Below are positions 37,687 to 57,039 of a stretch of DNA of 64,000 bases, piece after piece (the stretch's first letter is position 1; each line of letters begins with the position of its first letter). Below the pieces are notes generated by a model, which was not told where the DNA came from, made no database searches, and worked only from the letters and a program-made list of their open reading frames with translations. The stretch comes from Atrichornis clamosus (taxonomy: Eukaryota > Chordata > Aves > Passeriformes > Menuridae): assembly GCA_013400975.1 (NCBI GenBank), contig WBMZ01006344.1:248001-312000 (forward strand), written 5' to 3'. Made by a program: the position numbers and the translations under genes.

Positions 37687-40600
37687 TTATGAATTCCTCT
37701 GCTATGAAGCAGAAAGATGATGTGTGGCTGATCAGAATCTAGCCAGTGGTTTTTATCATTTTGGATTATCTACAGTAAATGTTCCTTCCAGACACAGTAA
37801 TCTGCCCTGGCTGCTTTAACCATCACTCAGAACACGCTGAAGGGCCGCAGTTAGACCAGGAAGAAGAAATTACAACCGATGGCTGTTCTGGGCTTGCAGA
37901 CTGACAGCCCGGGCACAGAGGCTTGGGGAGGCTGCCACAACACACACATTCACCCTGGTGTCTGTCAAAATGCTGACAGCAAGGACTGAGCCCTCTGAAT
38001 GGTGTGGGGAAGGATAGGAGTCCATTTTCCCAAAGGTTTATTCCCTTTTCCCAGAGACTCGGTGTTGTCAACAAACCTAAAGGCAGGTTTATCTTTTGGC
38101 TGCTCTTTAGAAACAGGGCCCTGAGCTGCAGTTTGATGGGAGATGTTGAACTGCTCCCACTCTGGTCCTAGGCGTCTGGGAAAACCTGACCATGCTTTGG
38201 GGGAGCTGTTTTCCCACTCTGCCCTGATGGAATTACGGTGTGAACTTCACACCTCGTACTCTGAAGATTGAGGAGTGATGAACAGGTTCACTCTGTTCAC
38301 TCATGACAAAGCAAAAGCCAAAAAAAACCCCCCAAAACTTCTAAAATCCCAAATTTCACAGAGGAAAAAGAGAAAAAAGGAAGTTAACCAGTCTTGTGCT
38401 TAGGTATTCAAAACTCTTTCAAACTTCCACTAAGCACTGTATCTGAGTAAGGCTTGGTATCCCTGTTTTACACATGGGAAGTTAAGTACAGAGCACTTTT
38501 AAGACATGAATTACACAGACTGGTCATCACCCCAGTTCCCCCTGATTTTAACAGGCTGTGAAACAGCCCTTGGCATTGGAGAAATTTCTATCTTGTGATT
38601 TGAAGACAAATTAAAAACTTGGCCTTCTGGTTTCTCAGACAAATTCATCAGATGCTGGATGTTGCTGTATGAGCAAAATAAGTTTAATTTTTGATGTTCA
38701 TTAATATTAATTCCCAGGGATGAAAAAGATACCTTAAAAAGAGCATCAGTCATCCCACTAGCAATATCTGTCTTTGGGCACTGCCTGCAATTCAGTACTA
38801 TTTGCTCCCATCTGTTATGCCTTCTGCTAATAAATGTTCTATACCTGCAGTCTGGGGAGTCCGAGACTTGGCTGTGACATGATTTGTGGATAGTAAGATA
38901 CAGGGGATTTGGGATTTGCCTCTACTCTATCCCATGCCTGGTTAATGCTTTTTTAGGGAATGCATGTTTTTAGTGAAGTCATTTTCTCTTCCATTTGTGG
39001 ACTACTCTGGATTTTAAATGTTTTGCTCAAGCATCTTTACTAGAGATGTAAATATCTAACACTAAGAAATAAATGAGGTAGATTTCCATCTGAAGAGGAG
39101 GCTACACAACCTTAGGGATTGTGTTTGGAGAAAATATTCATGGCCAGTAGCTCTCAAAGATGTTCTGGAGATCTCGTCAGGGCTGTCTCTCCAGGGGAAC
39201 CAGCATGTCCTTCCCTTGCATCCACTGACGTCTGGCAGTGTGAAAGGACATTTAGCCTTGTTCCTATTTCAGCTGCTCATGAGGATCCTCACAGGAGTCA
39301 CTGCCCTCCAGAGAGGAAAGGAATTTTAGTGCCTTGTAGCCCCTTGCAGCTGGGCAGAGCAAGCAGAGAGAGCTTAGAATACTCAGAGTACACTCTCTTA
39401 GAATACACATAAGAATACTCTTATGTAAGGCCTTAACCAAGCAATTCTTAAAAAGCTCTAGAAACTAGAGAAAATTACTCTTAAAAAATTACGGACGTGT
39501 GGCAGCTTCACAGCCTTTGAAGTGAAAGCTGCACCCTGTGTTCTCTGCCAGTCCTGCTGTCAGAAGGCGCTTTGTTAAGGAATGTGCCTTTTCATGGCTC
39601 AGTTGATATCATTAGATAAATGATGTTTTGACTTTGGTTTGCCATACCACTGTTGGTATTGTAGATAGCACATTACAGCTGGGTATTTGTCATCTAATAA
39701 AGCCTTGATGCACACAAAAAAGCAAATTATTTTTCAGCTTGCACCATATCCCCAGTGTAAGGGGAAGAGGTATTAGCCATGCTCTAGTCATCCTCAGAAG
39801 ATGTCAAAGAATTGACAACCCTTAGTGTAGTGTAGAGAGACTGGCTATGTGTGTAATTAAATCCATCACAAACACCACTCAAAGCATAATTTATTTTGTG
39901 CAAAGGGTGTCGTATCGCATCTTATCACTTGCCAAGGCTAAGAGAGTGAAAATATAAGCAGATATGATAGGCCTGTCATTTCAGACACGGGAGGAATTTG
40001 TGGACATTAAAGCAAAAGTTTTGAAAGAAGCTTCTCCACATGTAGAAGATGGCACAGCAGTGCAGCTTTGCTTTTAGTTGTCTGAGACATAGGTTGGTTT
40101 TTTGTGACAACTCTGTGTCCAGATATCCACTTCCCAGACTAGCTACGTTTGCAAAACAAGGTGATATCTATAAGAGTCTAAAACTTTAATCCCCAAAGGT
40201 GCTCTGGGTGAGCAGGTCCCCTCCCAGCAGCCTTAGTGGGACGGTGCACAGGGCTCTGATCATACAGAGCCACTTCCAGACTGGCAGTCTAATTTCTCAG
40301 CTGCTCTTCATCTTACCTGTGACATTTATAGAGAAGCTCATCAGTTTTCCTGTGGAGGGGAACATATTTATTTTACTTGCCTGAGTAGCACAAAAGCATA
40401 GAACACAAGATGGTGCAGCAGCTGGCAAGGAACAATATCTCACTGTCAGTGTTACTCATCAAAGGGGGGAGATTCCTCCGAGCTGGCCTGTGCTCCAGCC
40501 CTTCTCTGCATGCTGTTACTTCTTGGCACAGTAAGACCTCAGAGTTGACTTCAGCAAGTTCATGATTATTTCTCCTGCAGAGAGAGTCACAAAAAGCACC

Positions 40601-40796
40601 ATTTCATAAGCAGGGAGAATTTGCAGATATGTGAAGCCAACATTGTTAAATTTGATTATTTGCAGTAACACAGGAAACACATGATCTCAGACACTTGAAG
40701 AGTCTCCCAATCAGGCAAGTTCTGTGGGAGCCAGGGAATCATTCATTCACTGTCTTCTACAAAATTTCAGGGTATCCTGTGGACTCTTAGGCTGGT

Positions 40797-40940
40797 CATA
40801 GAGTGGTTTGGGTGGGAAAGAACCTTAAAGCCCATCCCATTCCAATCCCCTGCCGTGGGCAGGGACGCCTCCCACTAGACAAGGTTGCCCAAACCCCTCC
40901 AGCCTGGCCTTGGACACTTCCAGCGATGGGTCATCATGAA
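40797..40940 (-). mobile_element. CR1 LINE 3' fragment, antisense
   Basis: The + strand carries CATAGAGTGGTTTGGGTGGG, GAACCTTAAAGCCCATCCCA, CCTGCCGTGGGCAGGGACG, AGACAAGGTTGCCCAAACCC and CCTTGGACACTTCCAG.GATGGG, the reverse complement of the CR1 3' region. Only the last ~150 bases of the element are kept. Confidence 0.94.
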
Positions 40941-42557
40941 AATGCCTGCTTCCAGAAATCCAAACATCTGAGTTGGCAAAGGACATCTTAGGATGGGGAG
41001 TAAGTGCTGCACTGAGGAGGGGTGACAGACAAGCTGACAACACACTTTGCTGTCACAAGCTGCTAATATTAGAAACAATCCTGTCATAAACAGCGTGTTC
41101 CCAGCATCATGCAGAATACCTGTCTTATTTACAGCTGCACAAAAAGAACTGTGGAAAATTGGAAATTGTTCCAGGAGGAACCAGAGCCCTGAGCAGCCTA
41201 CCCTAATGAGACTTCAGAAGCTCTCAATTGATTTACTTTATCAAAGAGGAACTGAAGAAGTGATTTGATCAGTTCTTGCATGGGTCAGGATTTCAAATGC
41301 TCAGAGGGCTCTTTAATCTCACAGAAGGTATAATAAGATTCAGTGCCTGCAATCGAAGCTAAGCAAAATCAAATTGCAATTAAGAAATGTTTAGACAGCA
41401 CGGGTAATTAACCATTGCCACAATTTTGGGGGTCAGAATGGAATCATGACCTCTTAAAATGTTTTAATTTGAATTATTTCTTGGAACAGTATTCCATCTT
41501 TGCTGTGCAGTGAAATAAAGTGGTATGTGCTCCTATCAGAAACACAGGGACATACGACTGGAATAAGATATGCATATGAAATATAATCCAAAAAAATCCT
41601 GATGCACAACTCTGTTTGTTTAGTAGTTTCTGAGCCTTAGAGTGAATTATTTCATGCAACTTTCCCATTAAAATAAAGCTATTTTCTTGTTTTGCTTTTC
41701 TCACTGAAAACTCATCAAAGGCACACATGCTTTATAGGCACTGCCAAAAATTTAGTGGAAAGTCTCAGCCAATTTGTCCTGCAAAGTCATCCTCATTTGC
41801 AAGGGACCGGGGACATGTTTGTGAGAAGTGGATGGAGAAAAGGGACTGTGGAAAATTACTTTCACTTGCCTTTAGTGCAATAATTAAAGCAGAAGCCTGA
41901 CTTTGCTGGTATCTTTGTTGTCTTTTCCAGTAATGAAGGTGCCAAAAGGCAGGCGATGTGGGTTATGGGTGCAAACAGGAGGAGAAGCAAAGCCTGTTTG
42001 CCAGCCCTCCAAAGACTCTTTGGGTTGGCTGTCCTAGTGAGGGGTCAGTTCGCTGCTGCCTCCCCTCTTCCCTGCCTTTTGAATTGCTCACAAAGTTGCT
42101 GTGAACAGCCCATCCTGACGGGGTGCCGTGCCTTGTGTGAGCACCTCCTTTGCTGTGCTGAGCGCCACGCTCGCGGGTGATGGGGGAGAGTGAGCAATGT
42201 GTTCCCTGCATCAGGCTTTGTTGGTGGAACATGGAAGCGCTAAGCTCACCTCACGCAGAGCAGTTTGTCTCCAGAACAGCCCCTCTGCGCTTTCCCTGGC
42301 CCAGATGAAATGCTGGTGGGAACAACTGACGGTCCCGAGCTGGTGCTGTTGTTGGATTTGGGTTTTTTGCAGGTAGCGCAGAGGCCATGCACGGTGTGTT
42401 TGTTACAGAGGGCTGGAGGAGGTGATGACTGCACAGTTTCAGCTGTGTGCCACAGGGGTGAGAGCAGGACGACCCACTTTGTGTGGTACTTTTCCTTAAG
42501 CAGGAACACGTGCCTGGGTGAGGCACACAGACGTGGGATGCCACAGATCACACTGCA

Positions 42558-42758
42558 CATTCTTCCCTGTGAGGGTGATGAGGCCCTGGCACAGGGTGCC
42601 CAGAGAAGCTGTGGCTGCCCCATCCCTGGAAGTGTCCAAGGCCAGGTTGGACGGCTCTTGGAGCAGCCTGGATAGTGGAAGGTGTCCCTGCCTGTGGCAG
42701 GGGGTGGAACTGGATGGGCTTTAAGGTCTCTTCCAAGTCAAACCATTCTGTGATTCTC
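42558..42758 (+). mobile_element. CR1 LINE 3' end, sense
   Basis: It starts inside ATTCTTCCCTGTGAGGGTGA, runs through CCTGGCACAGGGTGCCCAGA, GTGGCTGCCCCATCCCTGGA and GGAACTGGATGGGCTTTAAG, and ends CCATTCTGTGATTCTC with the typical CR1 tail. It is 5'-truncated. Confidence 0.96.
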
Positions 42759-43179
42759 TCGTATGCTGCAAGAGCATCCTACAATTCAGTGGGATTTGTA
42801 CCAATTTTCATCTCACTGACCAAAGAAACCAGTTGTCACTGTGGACTCAAAGGCCAGAGACAGATCCCTCTTTGCTGCTGAGCACCTTCTTCTAGTTCCA
42901 GATCCGTAACATGAGTAGCTACCTTGAGGGAAGTTACTCTGGAAAGGAGGAGCCACCACTTCCCTGGCTCTCACCTCTCCCTATGACACATCTCTGAGGA
43001 GAGAGCCAAGTACAGCAGAAGTAAAGGAACTGATGAAGAGAGAAATTAGTAATTGTCTGCAAAGGAGCTGGCTGATCTGAGCTCCATTTGCCAAGTCGCC
43101 TGTGCTCTGCGTGTGCCCTGCCTGTATTAGCTCCAGAACCACACATTAGTTTTAGGGCTCCCTCTTGAATTGGGATCTC

Positions 43180-43480
43180 GTAATGTTTTTTAATTGGGGC
43201 TGATAAAAATGTGGCATTACTTGCAGGTTCCTCAGAGAAGCCAGTTGTGAAATTGGGTTTGTATTAAACCTAATGATGGAAAATTAAGCATAGTGCGTCT
43301 GTCGGAAATGGTCCGCGATAAAAATCTTCTCCTTTTCATTACAGGAGGTTAATAGGGAATAGGGGAGGAAAGATGCACTGGGAAAGCAAATCCAACTAGG
43401 GGAATTAATAGGCCTTGAAATTCCCTCTGTTCAGAGTTCTCACACTGTCATTAGTCGGAGCATTAAGGATGATTATACAA
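43180..43480. promoter_or_regulatory. Candidate conserved noncoding element
   Basis: This is a repeat-free stretch with GGGGCTGATAAAAATG, GGTCCGCGATAAAAATC, GAAAATTAAGC, ATTACAGGAGG and CATTAGTC, low in simple repeats and not open in any frame for long. It reads like slowly evolving enhancer DNA, but this is a judgement from composition only and needs alignment to settle. Confidence 0.22.
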
Positions 43481-45189
43481 ATGCTTTGGATGTTACTCTT
43501 CCTTAAATCCCAAATTTATTCACATTTTGTATGTGAGGGTTGCCTTGCTTGAGCCATAGTTCTGCAAATCTCTGAGTGTCCTGGGACTGTGACTGTGTTT
43601 ATGAGAACCTGGAACTCAGAAATCCTTAAATTCAGGAGTCTCATCTTCGAAGCAGATGATCACTATGCTAATTTATTTCAGAAGAGCAGGCTGTGTTCAG
43701 CATCTCTGATAATTCACCCACCAGCTGTTTTTGTGTCACATTGGTGACCAGCTTGCCCCGAGCAGTGTCTACTGCTGGCATTCCCATCTCCTCGTAGTCC
43801 TGCAGTTACCAAACAGAGCATATCCCTGCCTTCCCATCTTGCCCCTAATCTAACAATAAACCATCTGAAGTGTCATTTCTCCTGGCTCTGCTTTGCCAGC
43901 TGCTGAGGATGCAGCGTGATGCCCTCCCCTCTCTGCTCCTGCCCACCTTTGCAGGAGGGACATGGGGAGGCCCTGACCAAGCTCCGGGGTGGTTTCTCAA
44001 ACACAGCAATGATTACAAGAGCATTCCAAACATATTTCTGCCTCACAAAAATGATCCTGAAATTGCAATTTGATCTATTTATTCTTCATCCCTTCAAAAA
44101 CACGGCTGTAGTGTTGCTCTCCAGGGGGGGTGTTTGAACTCTTTGTCAGTGAACTTGCTGTAAGGAACAGGCCTTGTGTGTGTGGGAGCTCAGGGGGGTT
44201 TTGTGAGCAATCTGAGGGAGGGAGGTTTTTTGTTTGCTAACAGCTTAGGTTTGGGCAAGGCCACAAAGAATTGATGCAGGTTGTAGGTGTGAAAGGACCT
44301 GAGCGTCTCAGATCCCTGTAATCATAGGAAAAAAAAATGGTATATTTAGCCAGCTACGTAAATCTGGTCAGCTCTGCTAGATAAGAAACTGAATTTTTCA
44401 TGTGGTCTGAGTTCCTGTTGTTAAAAATTGTTGCAGTCAATTGTTTGGTTATTGAAGTTATTATTTAAGTCCTTTTCTCATGGTTGACTTGGAATATTTT
44501 GTTGTGTATATAGTTTTGCTGCGGATACGGAGTTCCAATTCCATCTGCATAGTGCTAGATTTCTTTAAATCAATTTCTTTCCAAAAAACACCCATTTTCT
44601 ATTAAGTTTATATATCTGAAATTTAAATTTCTGCATACAAGATAACTATATTTTTATGCTGGTTTATTTTTTTTTTCCTGATGATACATCCTTGTCATTG
44701 ACATATAAAATTTTAGGCCTGAACTAGCAGAGCAGTTTGATTTGCCTCAACATCCTGACTTATTTGAAATGCTAATAACCTGCTTGCTGTTCACTTGGGT
44801 CCGTCTCCGTTATCTCACGCTGTACACCCCAAGTCCTGCCTGAATCTCTTGCTCATCTGTATGTATCTCTGAGCCGTGTTCTTGGCAGGCTTGGGAAGGC
44901 AGCTACGTAGTTCTCTTGGAGTTGCTGTGGGGAGCTCACCCTTGATGTGCCACATCCTTGTTAGCCTGACTGGCTGTTCATGTTCACTCTCTGCTGTCTT
45001 TTTGGGTTTCCTTAACACAATAAAATATTCAAGTGTGATTTAGTCTTTCCAGACAAGTCTGTGTTTCCTACTGATGTCTTTACTTTTGCCTGCACCAGCC
45101 TATGGGGTGGTGTTAAATAAGCAGAGAGGATGACACTGGGAAGTACCAGAGAGCTGAAAGCTTGCTTTGCCTCCCTGTGTTTCAAACAG

Positions 45190-45377
45190 ACAGCGGCCAC
45201 GGGGAGCTGCCCCAGCCAACGCTGACCATCCAGACCCACCCGTACCGGAGCTGCGAGCCCGTGGAGATGTCCTACCCCCGGGGGCAGTTCCAGCCGGCCA
45301 TCCGAGTGGCAGACCTGCTGCAGCACATCACCCAGATGAAGAGAGGACAGGGCTATGGATTTAAGGAGGAGTATGAG
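45190..45377 (+). CDS. PTPRT: PTPRT cytoplasmic exon leading into D1
   Basis: The exon is 188 nt between TGTGTTTCAAACAG and the donor GAG|GTGAGA. It is markedly GC-rich against the flanking intron. With A from 29783 it reads [20 protein letters not shown], then [38 protein letters not shown] and KEEYE, ending in phase 0. [21 protein letters not shown] and [17 protein letters not shown] are strong PTPRT/type IIB signatures. The last third enters the N-terminal helices of the D1 phosphatase domain (the wedge-like helix-turn-helix, GYGFKEEYE). The first residues NSGHGEL differ from what I recall for mammals (TDGSRGEL), a modest lineage change at the exon border. The acceptor was fixed by phase; the alternative AG four bases later breaks the frame. 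Confidence 0.98.
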
Positions 45378-50917
<5,540 letters not shown>

Positions 50918-53900
50918 TGAGAAGCTGACCAAGAGCTGGTTGGCAGTGCTGAGCATTCTGTAGTTGTCTGTTTATTCCTGGGATTTATTTTGTTTTATGT
51001 TTTTTTATCATTATTTTACATAACATCGTTGCATTACTTTACACATTTTCTGTCTACCTTGCTTTGTGCTTCAGGTTTGTAGTTCAAGGGCCAAATCCTG
51101 TTGTGAGGTGTTTGCAGTATGTGATGATGCCCATTTCCTGGCTATTTTTACTACGTAACCCAGAGCTTTCAGTGCCACAAAAGGCAGCACAAAAGGAGCT
51201 GCAGATAGATCAGATTTTTAGATGTGGCTCAGAGCTCAGGTTTTCTCCTTCCCTGTGGTCAGTAACCAGTGGAGAAGTCACTGGTTGTCCCCAGAGAACT
51301 GATTTGATGGGTGGGCCAAGCTTAACTTCTGCCCCAGAATCTTAACAAGGCAACTGAAAATGCACTAAAACTTCTTATTTTACTTCTTTCAGTGATCAAT
51401 TACTGATGATGTCATAGGAATATTGATACATTGCAGAACTGCAGGGCAGGGGAGGACTCCATGAAACCACTTAGGTCAGCTTTATTCTCCAAGGGAGGAC
51501 TAGATTCACCTTTTGCATTTGTATTCAGATTTGTGAAGCCTCTTCCAAAGTTGATCTCCAAAGCTGAGCTTTCCACAAACTCTCCAGGCAATTCACCACA
51601 GACTTTCATTATTCCTTATAATGGCTGGGGAGAGGTGTGAGAATTAATTCTTTTCAAGGGCTGCTGAGCTGCACCAGTTGGAGAAGCCAAGCTTGAGATC
51701 ATCAGAACAAGAAATAAGAATATAAATGAATGTGCCATAGATTTTCGTGACTGGAAAAATCTATAGAATGCTCTAAGAGCAAAATTAAGTCATGCTGAGT
51801 GATATATTTTGTACTGTATTTTTTCTTGGGTTAAAAATGTATTTCCTGTAGAACAAATAGATTTTACCAAAGAATTAGAAAAACAAAAAACAACCACAAA
51901 GAAGCATCGTCTCACACATAACTACTCCTCTTTTTTAAGACTTGAAATGAATGATTCATGTGACAGTTTTGGGGAATGACACAGAACAGCTCAGTTCAGG
52001 GACCCCATGGTAAAGATGAAGCAATCTGGAAATGAAGGTTGAAGCTTGTGAGCCCTGCTCTGATCCCACTTCTGCTGCTGGCTTTGTGTTGGTTGTGAGC
52101 AGGTCACCAACTTCTCCAGTGGTTTTCCTCCATGTGGAAAATGGAAGTGACAGTACTGGAGTGTTACAATGAGCACGAAAGTTGTCTCCCCTAACTTCAG
52201 CTGCCTGAAAGCTCCTCCTCACTGGGAGCTTTCTGTGTCCTACTGGCAAAGAGACACCTCCAGGCAGAGGCTCTGTTTGCCTGGCTGTACAATTAACTTC
52301 CATTAAACGGGTCTGAGACACGTGAATCACCCAGCTAGAAACACTGGATTGAAGGTGGAAGCGCCATAGTAGGATCCAAGGAAGGAAATGTGAAAGACTT
52401 TGTTTCTCTGTTTGATTTTGAGGCAGCACTTGGAATATTTCAAAAGTGGAGGAGAAAAGAGGCAAAACTGTGTGCAATAACCACCATCCCATTTGTGTGG
52501 AACGTGCTCACAAAGAAAACCTCGAACTCCGAGTGAAATGTGAGAAGGAGTTGAGGAGGCAGAATCAAGGCAGATAAATGGGGTGTTATCTAAAAGGAAG
52601 GTGTTCACAAAGACAAATTGTTGTCTAACAAAGAGTGACGTGAGCCCTTCAGCTCTAAACATAAACACAGCAGCAGTGCAGATAGGAGGGGATGAACTTG
52701 AGTAAGGGAATGCAAAATGTCAGCAGAGCCAAGGAGCAGGAACCTGCCTGGTATAAAGTGAAAAGCAGCTCAAGTTTGAGGACTCTTGGGAAAGATTTGA
52801 GAATGGGGCTGAGAGGGTGGAGTGGGCTTTCTTCTCTTCAAATATATATCAGCACAGAGTTTGAGGAGAAGACAATGGCTCTTTTAAAAGACAGCAAGGA
52901 GAATTTAGTAATATACAATAGTGATGAAATGGAGTGAAATCCTTGCTTGCCTTTGAGAAGGCTCTGAAGGGAGAAGGAAACGAGGATGCCTAAGGAAGGG
53001 TCATATCATTCATCAGGCATTTTGTAAAAGCACTGTGAAATTATCAGTGGTGTCACTGGCTGAGCCTGGAGCCACTGGTGGGTGAGTTGGGCAACTTCCC
53101 TGAGTAAAGTCAGGGGCAGGATCCAGAGTAGGGAATGGAGAGCAGAGCTGGGAATAGCAGGGGAGTGGTTCCCTGCAGGCAGGTCATGGAAACAAATGGT
53201 GCTTTGTGGGTACAGACTGGGCAAAAGCCTGAGCAGAGGAGGGGAGGTGGGACGTGGTTACACCCTGAGCTGTTTTGCTGCTCTAGAACTGTGGTGGCTG
53301 GTGAAACCCAGAGCAGGTACTGATTGCTCCAGTTTATTTGGTGAAAGGCTGCCCATGGCAATTAACATCATTTATTTAACCATGGTGGCCATTTCATCAC
53401 TCCTGGAACAACAAGTTCCCTGCCTTTTGGGGAGGGAATTGAAAAGTCAGGTTTTGATCTAACTTCTGCAACTGCTGCAGAGACTGGTGTTAAAATGTGG
53501 GTTTGTAAGCCCTTGCAGTAAGTAGCATTGCTCAGTGCATCACAGCAGATTAGAGCTTGTCTTTAAGTCCTTCTGGGTAACAGTTACAGGACTGTTTTAC
53601 TCTGCTCACTGCTCTCCCAGAGCTGAATTAACATCGTGCCTGCCTCTGAGAACCTGGATCATCCTGCCAGCCCCAACATCTCCTCTTATGTTTGCAAACC
53701 AAAACTGCAGAGCAATCTGAGAGCTAATCTCTTCATGGGGAGGAGAGGCAAGAGAACTCTAAGCTCTGCCATGCTTTAAACCCCAGCTTTTCATGGTTCC
53801 CTTCCATCTGTAACAGTTGTGGAGGAAGACAAAAGCTGAGCAGTGGATTTGGGGTCTGCATGGCCACAGAGATCCACTGTGGGTGGTGGGCAGATGCACA

Positions 53901-54614
53901 GTTATAACCCAGACTGGCCATGCTGGAGGAAGCTGTCCTGCTTCAAGTTTTTATTGTATGAACAGAGTCCATGAGCTTTGCTCCTCCACTTTTTTAAAAG
54001 CTGTAAAAATAAAGACAGTTGTGGAGGTACAGGATCTTTCTTTAGAGGGCAAGGGTAGGCAGTGTACCCATTTATGTGCTGAAGCAAAATGATGTAAATC
54101 TGCTTTAGGGCCTAGGTATTGAGACCTTCAAAGAGCATCACAAAGTGGTTGTCAGAGGAGGGATGTTGAGCTGAATCTATTACATGAAAGAGAAAATGTC
54201 CAGAAGCTATATGGGACCTTTGGTTCTATTTGATTTCTCTCCATCTTGCCCAGATTTAGAACCATTACACAATAGGAGAATAAAAACTCTCAGATGAGAG
54301 CTGAGGATGTGAACATTGTGCTTTGCTTCAGCTGATGGAGAGCACTTTCTGTCCCATTCTTTTTCCCACTTTTTCCACCCTGGGTTTAAAGTCTCGTGGT
54401 GGTCCACTAAAAACTGTTGAGTTGGTGACAAAAGACAGTGGAAAAATTTGCTTTGTTTCCTTCATGCTCAGACTGCCATATGCTTTGGGTTGGAAAAGTG
54501 TGAATTAATCAGAGAATTTTGGGGTGGAAGAAATGAAGAAGCCTTCAGCAGGTACACAGGTGGAGACCACTTCTTGCCCACAGACAGGATAAGGCATAAA
54601 ATAAAAACCCTACA

Positions 54615-54770
54615 CAAAATCCCAGACTGGTTTGGGTTGGAAGGGACCTTAAAGCTCATCTCATGCCATGGGCAGGGACACCTCCCACTGTCCCAGGTTG
54701 CTCCAAGCCCCCTCCAACCTGTCCTGGAACACTTCCAGGAGTGAGGCAGCCACAGCTTGCGCCAGTACCT
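54615..54770 (-). mobile_element. CR1 LINE 3' fragment, antisense
   Basis: The + strand reads GGTTTGGGTTGGAAGGGACC, TTAAAGCTCATCTCATGCCA, GGGACACCTCCCACTGTCCC, GGTTGCTCCAAGCCCCCTCC and CACTTCCAGGAGTGAGGCAG, the reverse complement of the CR1 3' end. It is truncated after the segment corresponding to the GCTGTGGCTGCC box. Confidence 0.94.
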
Positions 54771-57039
54771 GACGTCAGTATTGGATTTAGAATAGAAGTC
54801 TTTCAACTCCCAAGCATTTTTATTCCAAGATTTCTCCTGTAGTGTCTAAACTCCTGCATGTCTGTGCAACATCCATGGAATATGATCCTGAGAGGATGGG
54901 ATTTATCACACCTTGATGTTCCCCAGCTGCCATGGCACAGTCCAGCATCAGTGGGGGCGGAAAGGGGAGGACAGAGTGTCCCTGAGAGGGCACATCATCC
55001 TTTGGTACCAGCACTGGGTTGAATCTCAAAAGCTGTCTGCACGTCTCCTTTGCCTGTGTGGGGAGCCTTGACAGCCAGTTTGGAGGAGCTGTGTAATATT
55101 TAGATGGCGAAAGTTGTGTGAGATTAATCCAGGGCTGGTGTCAAAATGAGACGTGGAAAAATTGCAATGATATTTCAAATGATCACTAATGGGAATTTTG
55201 ACAGAAGTTTAAAACGGTAACAATTTTGTGCTAAAATGAGAGTACAGTGCTTTTCAGTGGAGTTCTTGTCATTTTGAAATCTGTTTTAAGACCAATTTTC
55301 AGTCAAAGTACTCTTCATATAAATTTAGAGTTCTGCTAACTTGCATACAGACTATAGTAAACAAGGAGAAATAAAACCATTTATACATTTGTTAAAGCTT
55401 ATTTCTGGGTTTTTTGTGGTTCTGAATGCAATTTTTTTTCTGTTTCTCCCTCCGTTTTTAAAGTTTCTTAGAGTCCATTTGTAACACACAGGGATATGAT
55501 GTCTGATACATTTAGTGAAGAGTTGAACACTTTTTTTCATTCTGCCAAGGATGTTGTCTCCTTGGCTAGTGTAGTCCAGTGGATAGAGTGAATAATCAGA
55601 AATAAGTTTTAACCATTGGGAGAAGATATAATAAAGGCATTTTCTGTTCTTTAAAAAGCCCTTTAAAGTCTGTAGGCAGAAAAATTTAAGTACAAGATCC
55701 TTACTACTAAGAGCATAATAATTTGCATTGGGTTTTTTGGGTTGTTTTTTTTCTGAAAGCCAAATCTCAATATTTTTTTGTGGAAAAAAGAGATTTACAA
55801 GGGAACTTATTTTATGAACTTTTATCTAGAGTGTGCTTCAAAACTTCTGAACAAGGTTAAAGATACCATTAAGACATCATTAATATTTTGTGTGCTTTGC
55901 ATATACACAGATTTTTTTTCTGCTGCACTGTTCTCACTTGTAAGAGCAATAAATCTCCCTCAGGAATTAATCTCATTTTAGTAAAATATGCAATGAAATA
56001 TTTTGCATTCTGTCCTCCCAAAGCAAAGTTCAGCTTAAAGCATTTTTCATTTGGTCCCGAAATATGATTGGACCTGAATGTCTCCTTTTTAAAAAAAAAA
56101 AAACCAAAAAAACCCAACATTAATCTTCAGTTTAATTTCTTCATCTTTTATGGTTTTTCCCATATTTGGCTTTAAAAAACCCAAACAAACAAAACCAAAC
56201 TGAGAACAATTTTTTGCACCTACAGAGCATCTTTTCTTCAACCGTAATTATCCATAATTGTCTGAAATGCAGTTTGCTTCTCAGGTGTTCCCCCTTAGCT
56301 CCCTCCAGGCATCATCCTGCCTGGTTTAAGTTTCTGTCTAAAGAGTGGCTCAAAGAGCTGAAACTTAATTTTGATGTTTGGCTCCATTAAATGAAGAGAG
56401 ACAGGTCCTTCCTCGAGCACTTCAGCTCCACCCTGTGCATGGACATTGTCTGTGCCCCTCATTACAAAATGAACCCGAGGTTCTTCTCGCCTGACGTTGG
56501 GGGCGTTTTTGGTCTCACCATTTTTAGTTCTGTTGTTGGAATAAGTTGAGATTTCCGTGGTGTTGTTCTCACGTGGCATCAGGAGGAGTCAGTGAAGGCT
56601 CCCCTCCCAAGCGTTTGCTCCAGGGTTTGTTTTTCTCTGCTTTGGATCCGTGTGACTCCTAACGAGCTTCGTTTGCTGCCTGGAATTGCAAGTGTGAAAT
56701 TGTCTGTGGGAGTTTTTCAGTATTTCATCCAGATGTCCGGTTTAATCAGCCCTTTGTCTGTCTTTGTGAATTGCTCCAAGTGTAAATCCTTTTGTTGTCT
56801 GTCCAGCCACATGATTTACTGCAACTCCTCGTGCAGTTGCCTTGAGTGCAGGTAATTGGGAACATCAGCACTCTGAGAAATACACCCCTCCCCCGTGGCT
56901 ACAAAGGTTGTATTTATTAATGTAAGTGTAACAGAGCTTTTGATGGATTCACCTGCATAACCTTCTCTGAATGCAAATATGGGACTTGATAAACACAGCA
57001 ACGTGGTTGTATTTTTTAGGTGTGTAAATCTCACCCAAA

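Larger units (their letters stand above)
29784..45189 (+). other. PTPRT: Intron (15406 nt, longest in the window)
   Basis: GT-AG intron. It contains the G/T-rich tract at 33930-34080, CR1 copies at 36337-36600 (antisense), 37126-37686 (sense), 40797-40940 (antisense) and 42558-42758 (sense), and an AT-rich unique stretch at about 43180-43480. A short duplicated GCATGGTGGATT lies near 30367-30390. No additional exon was recognised, though a rare or poorly conserved cassette could be hidden in 15 kb. Confidence 0.8.

Noticed and set aside
45194..45377. Alternative acceptor four bases downstream for the juxtamembrane exon
   Set aside because: Using AG at 45192-45193 shifts the frame out of the [12 protein letters not shown] reading, so the AG at 45188-45189 must be used.
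51956..52492. 178-codon open frame on the minus strand
   Set aside because: It has low-complexity-free but unrecognisable sequence, no ATG context or homology, and overlaps several shorter frames on both strands.
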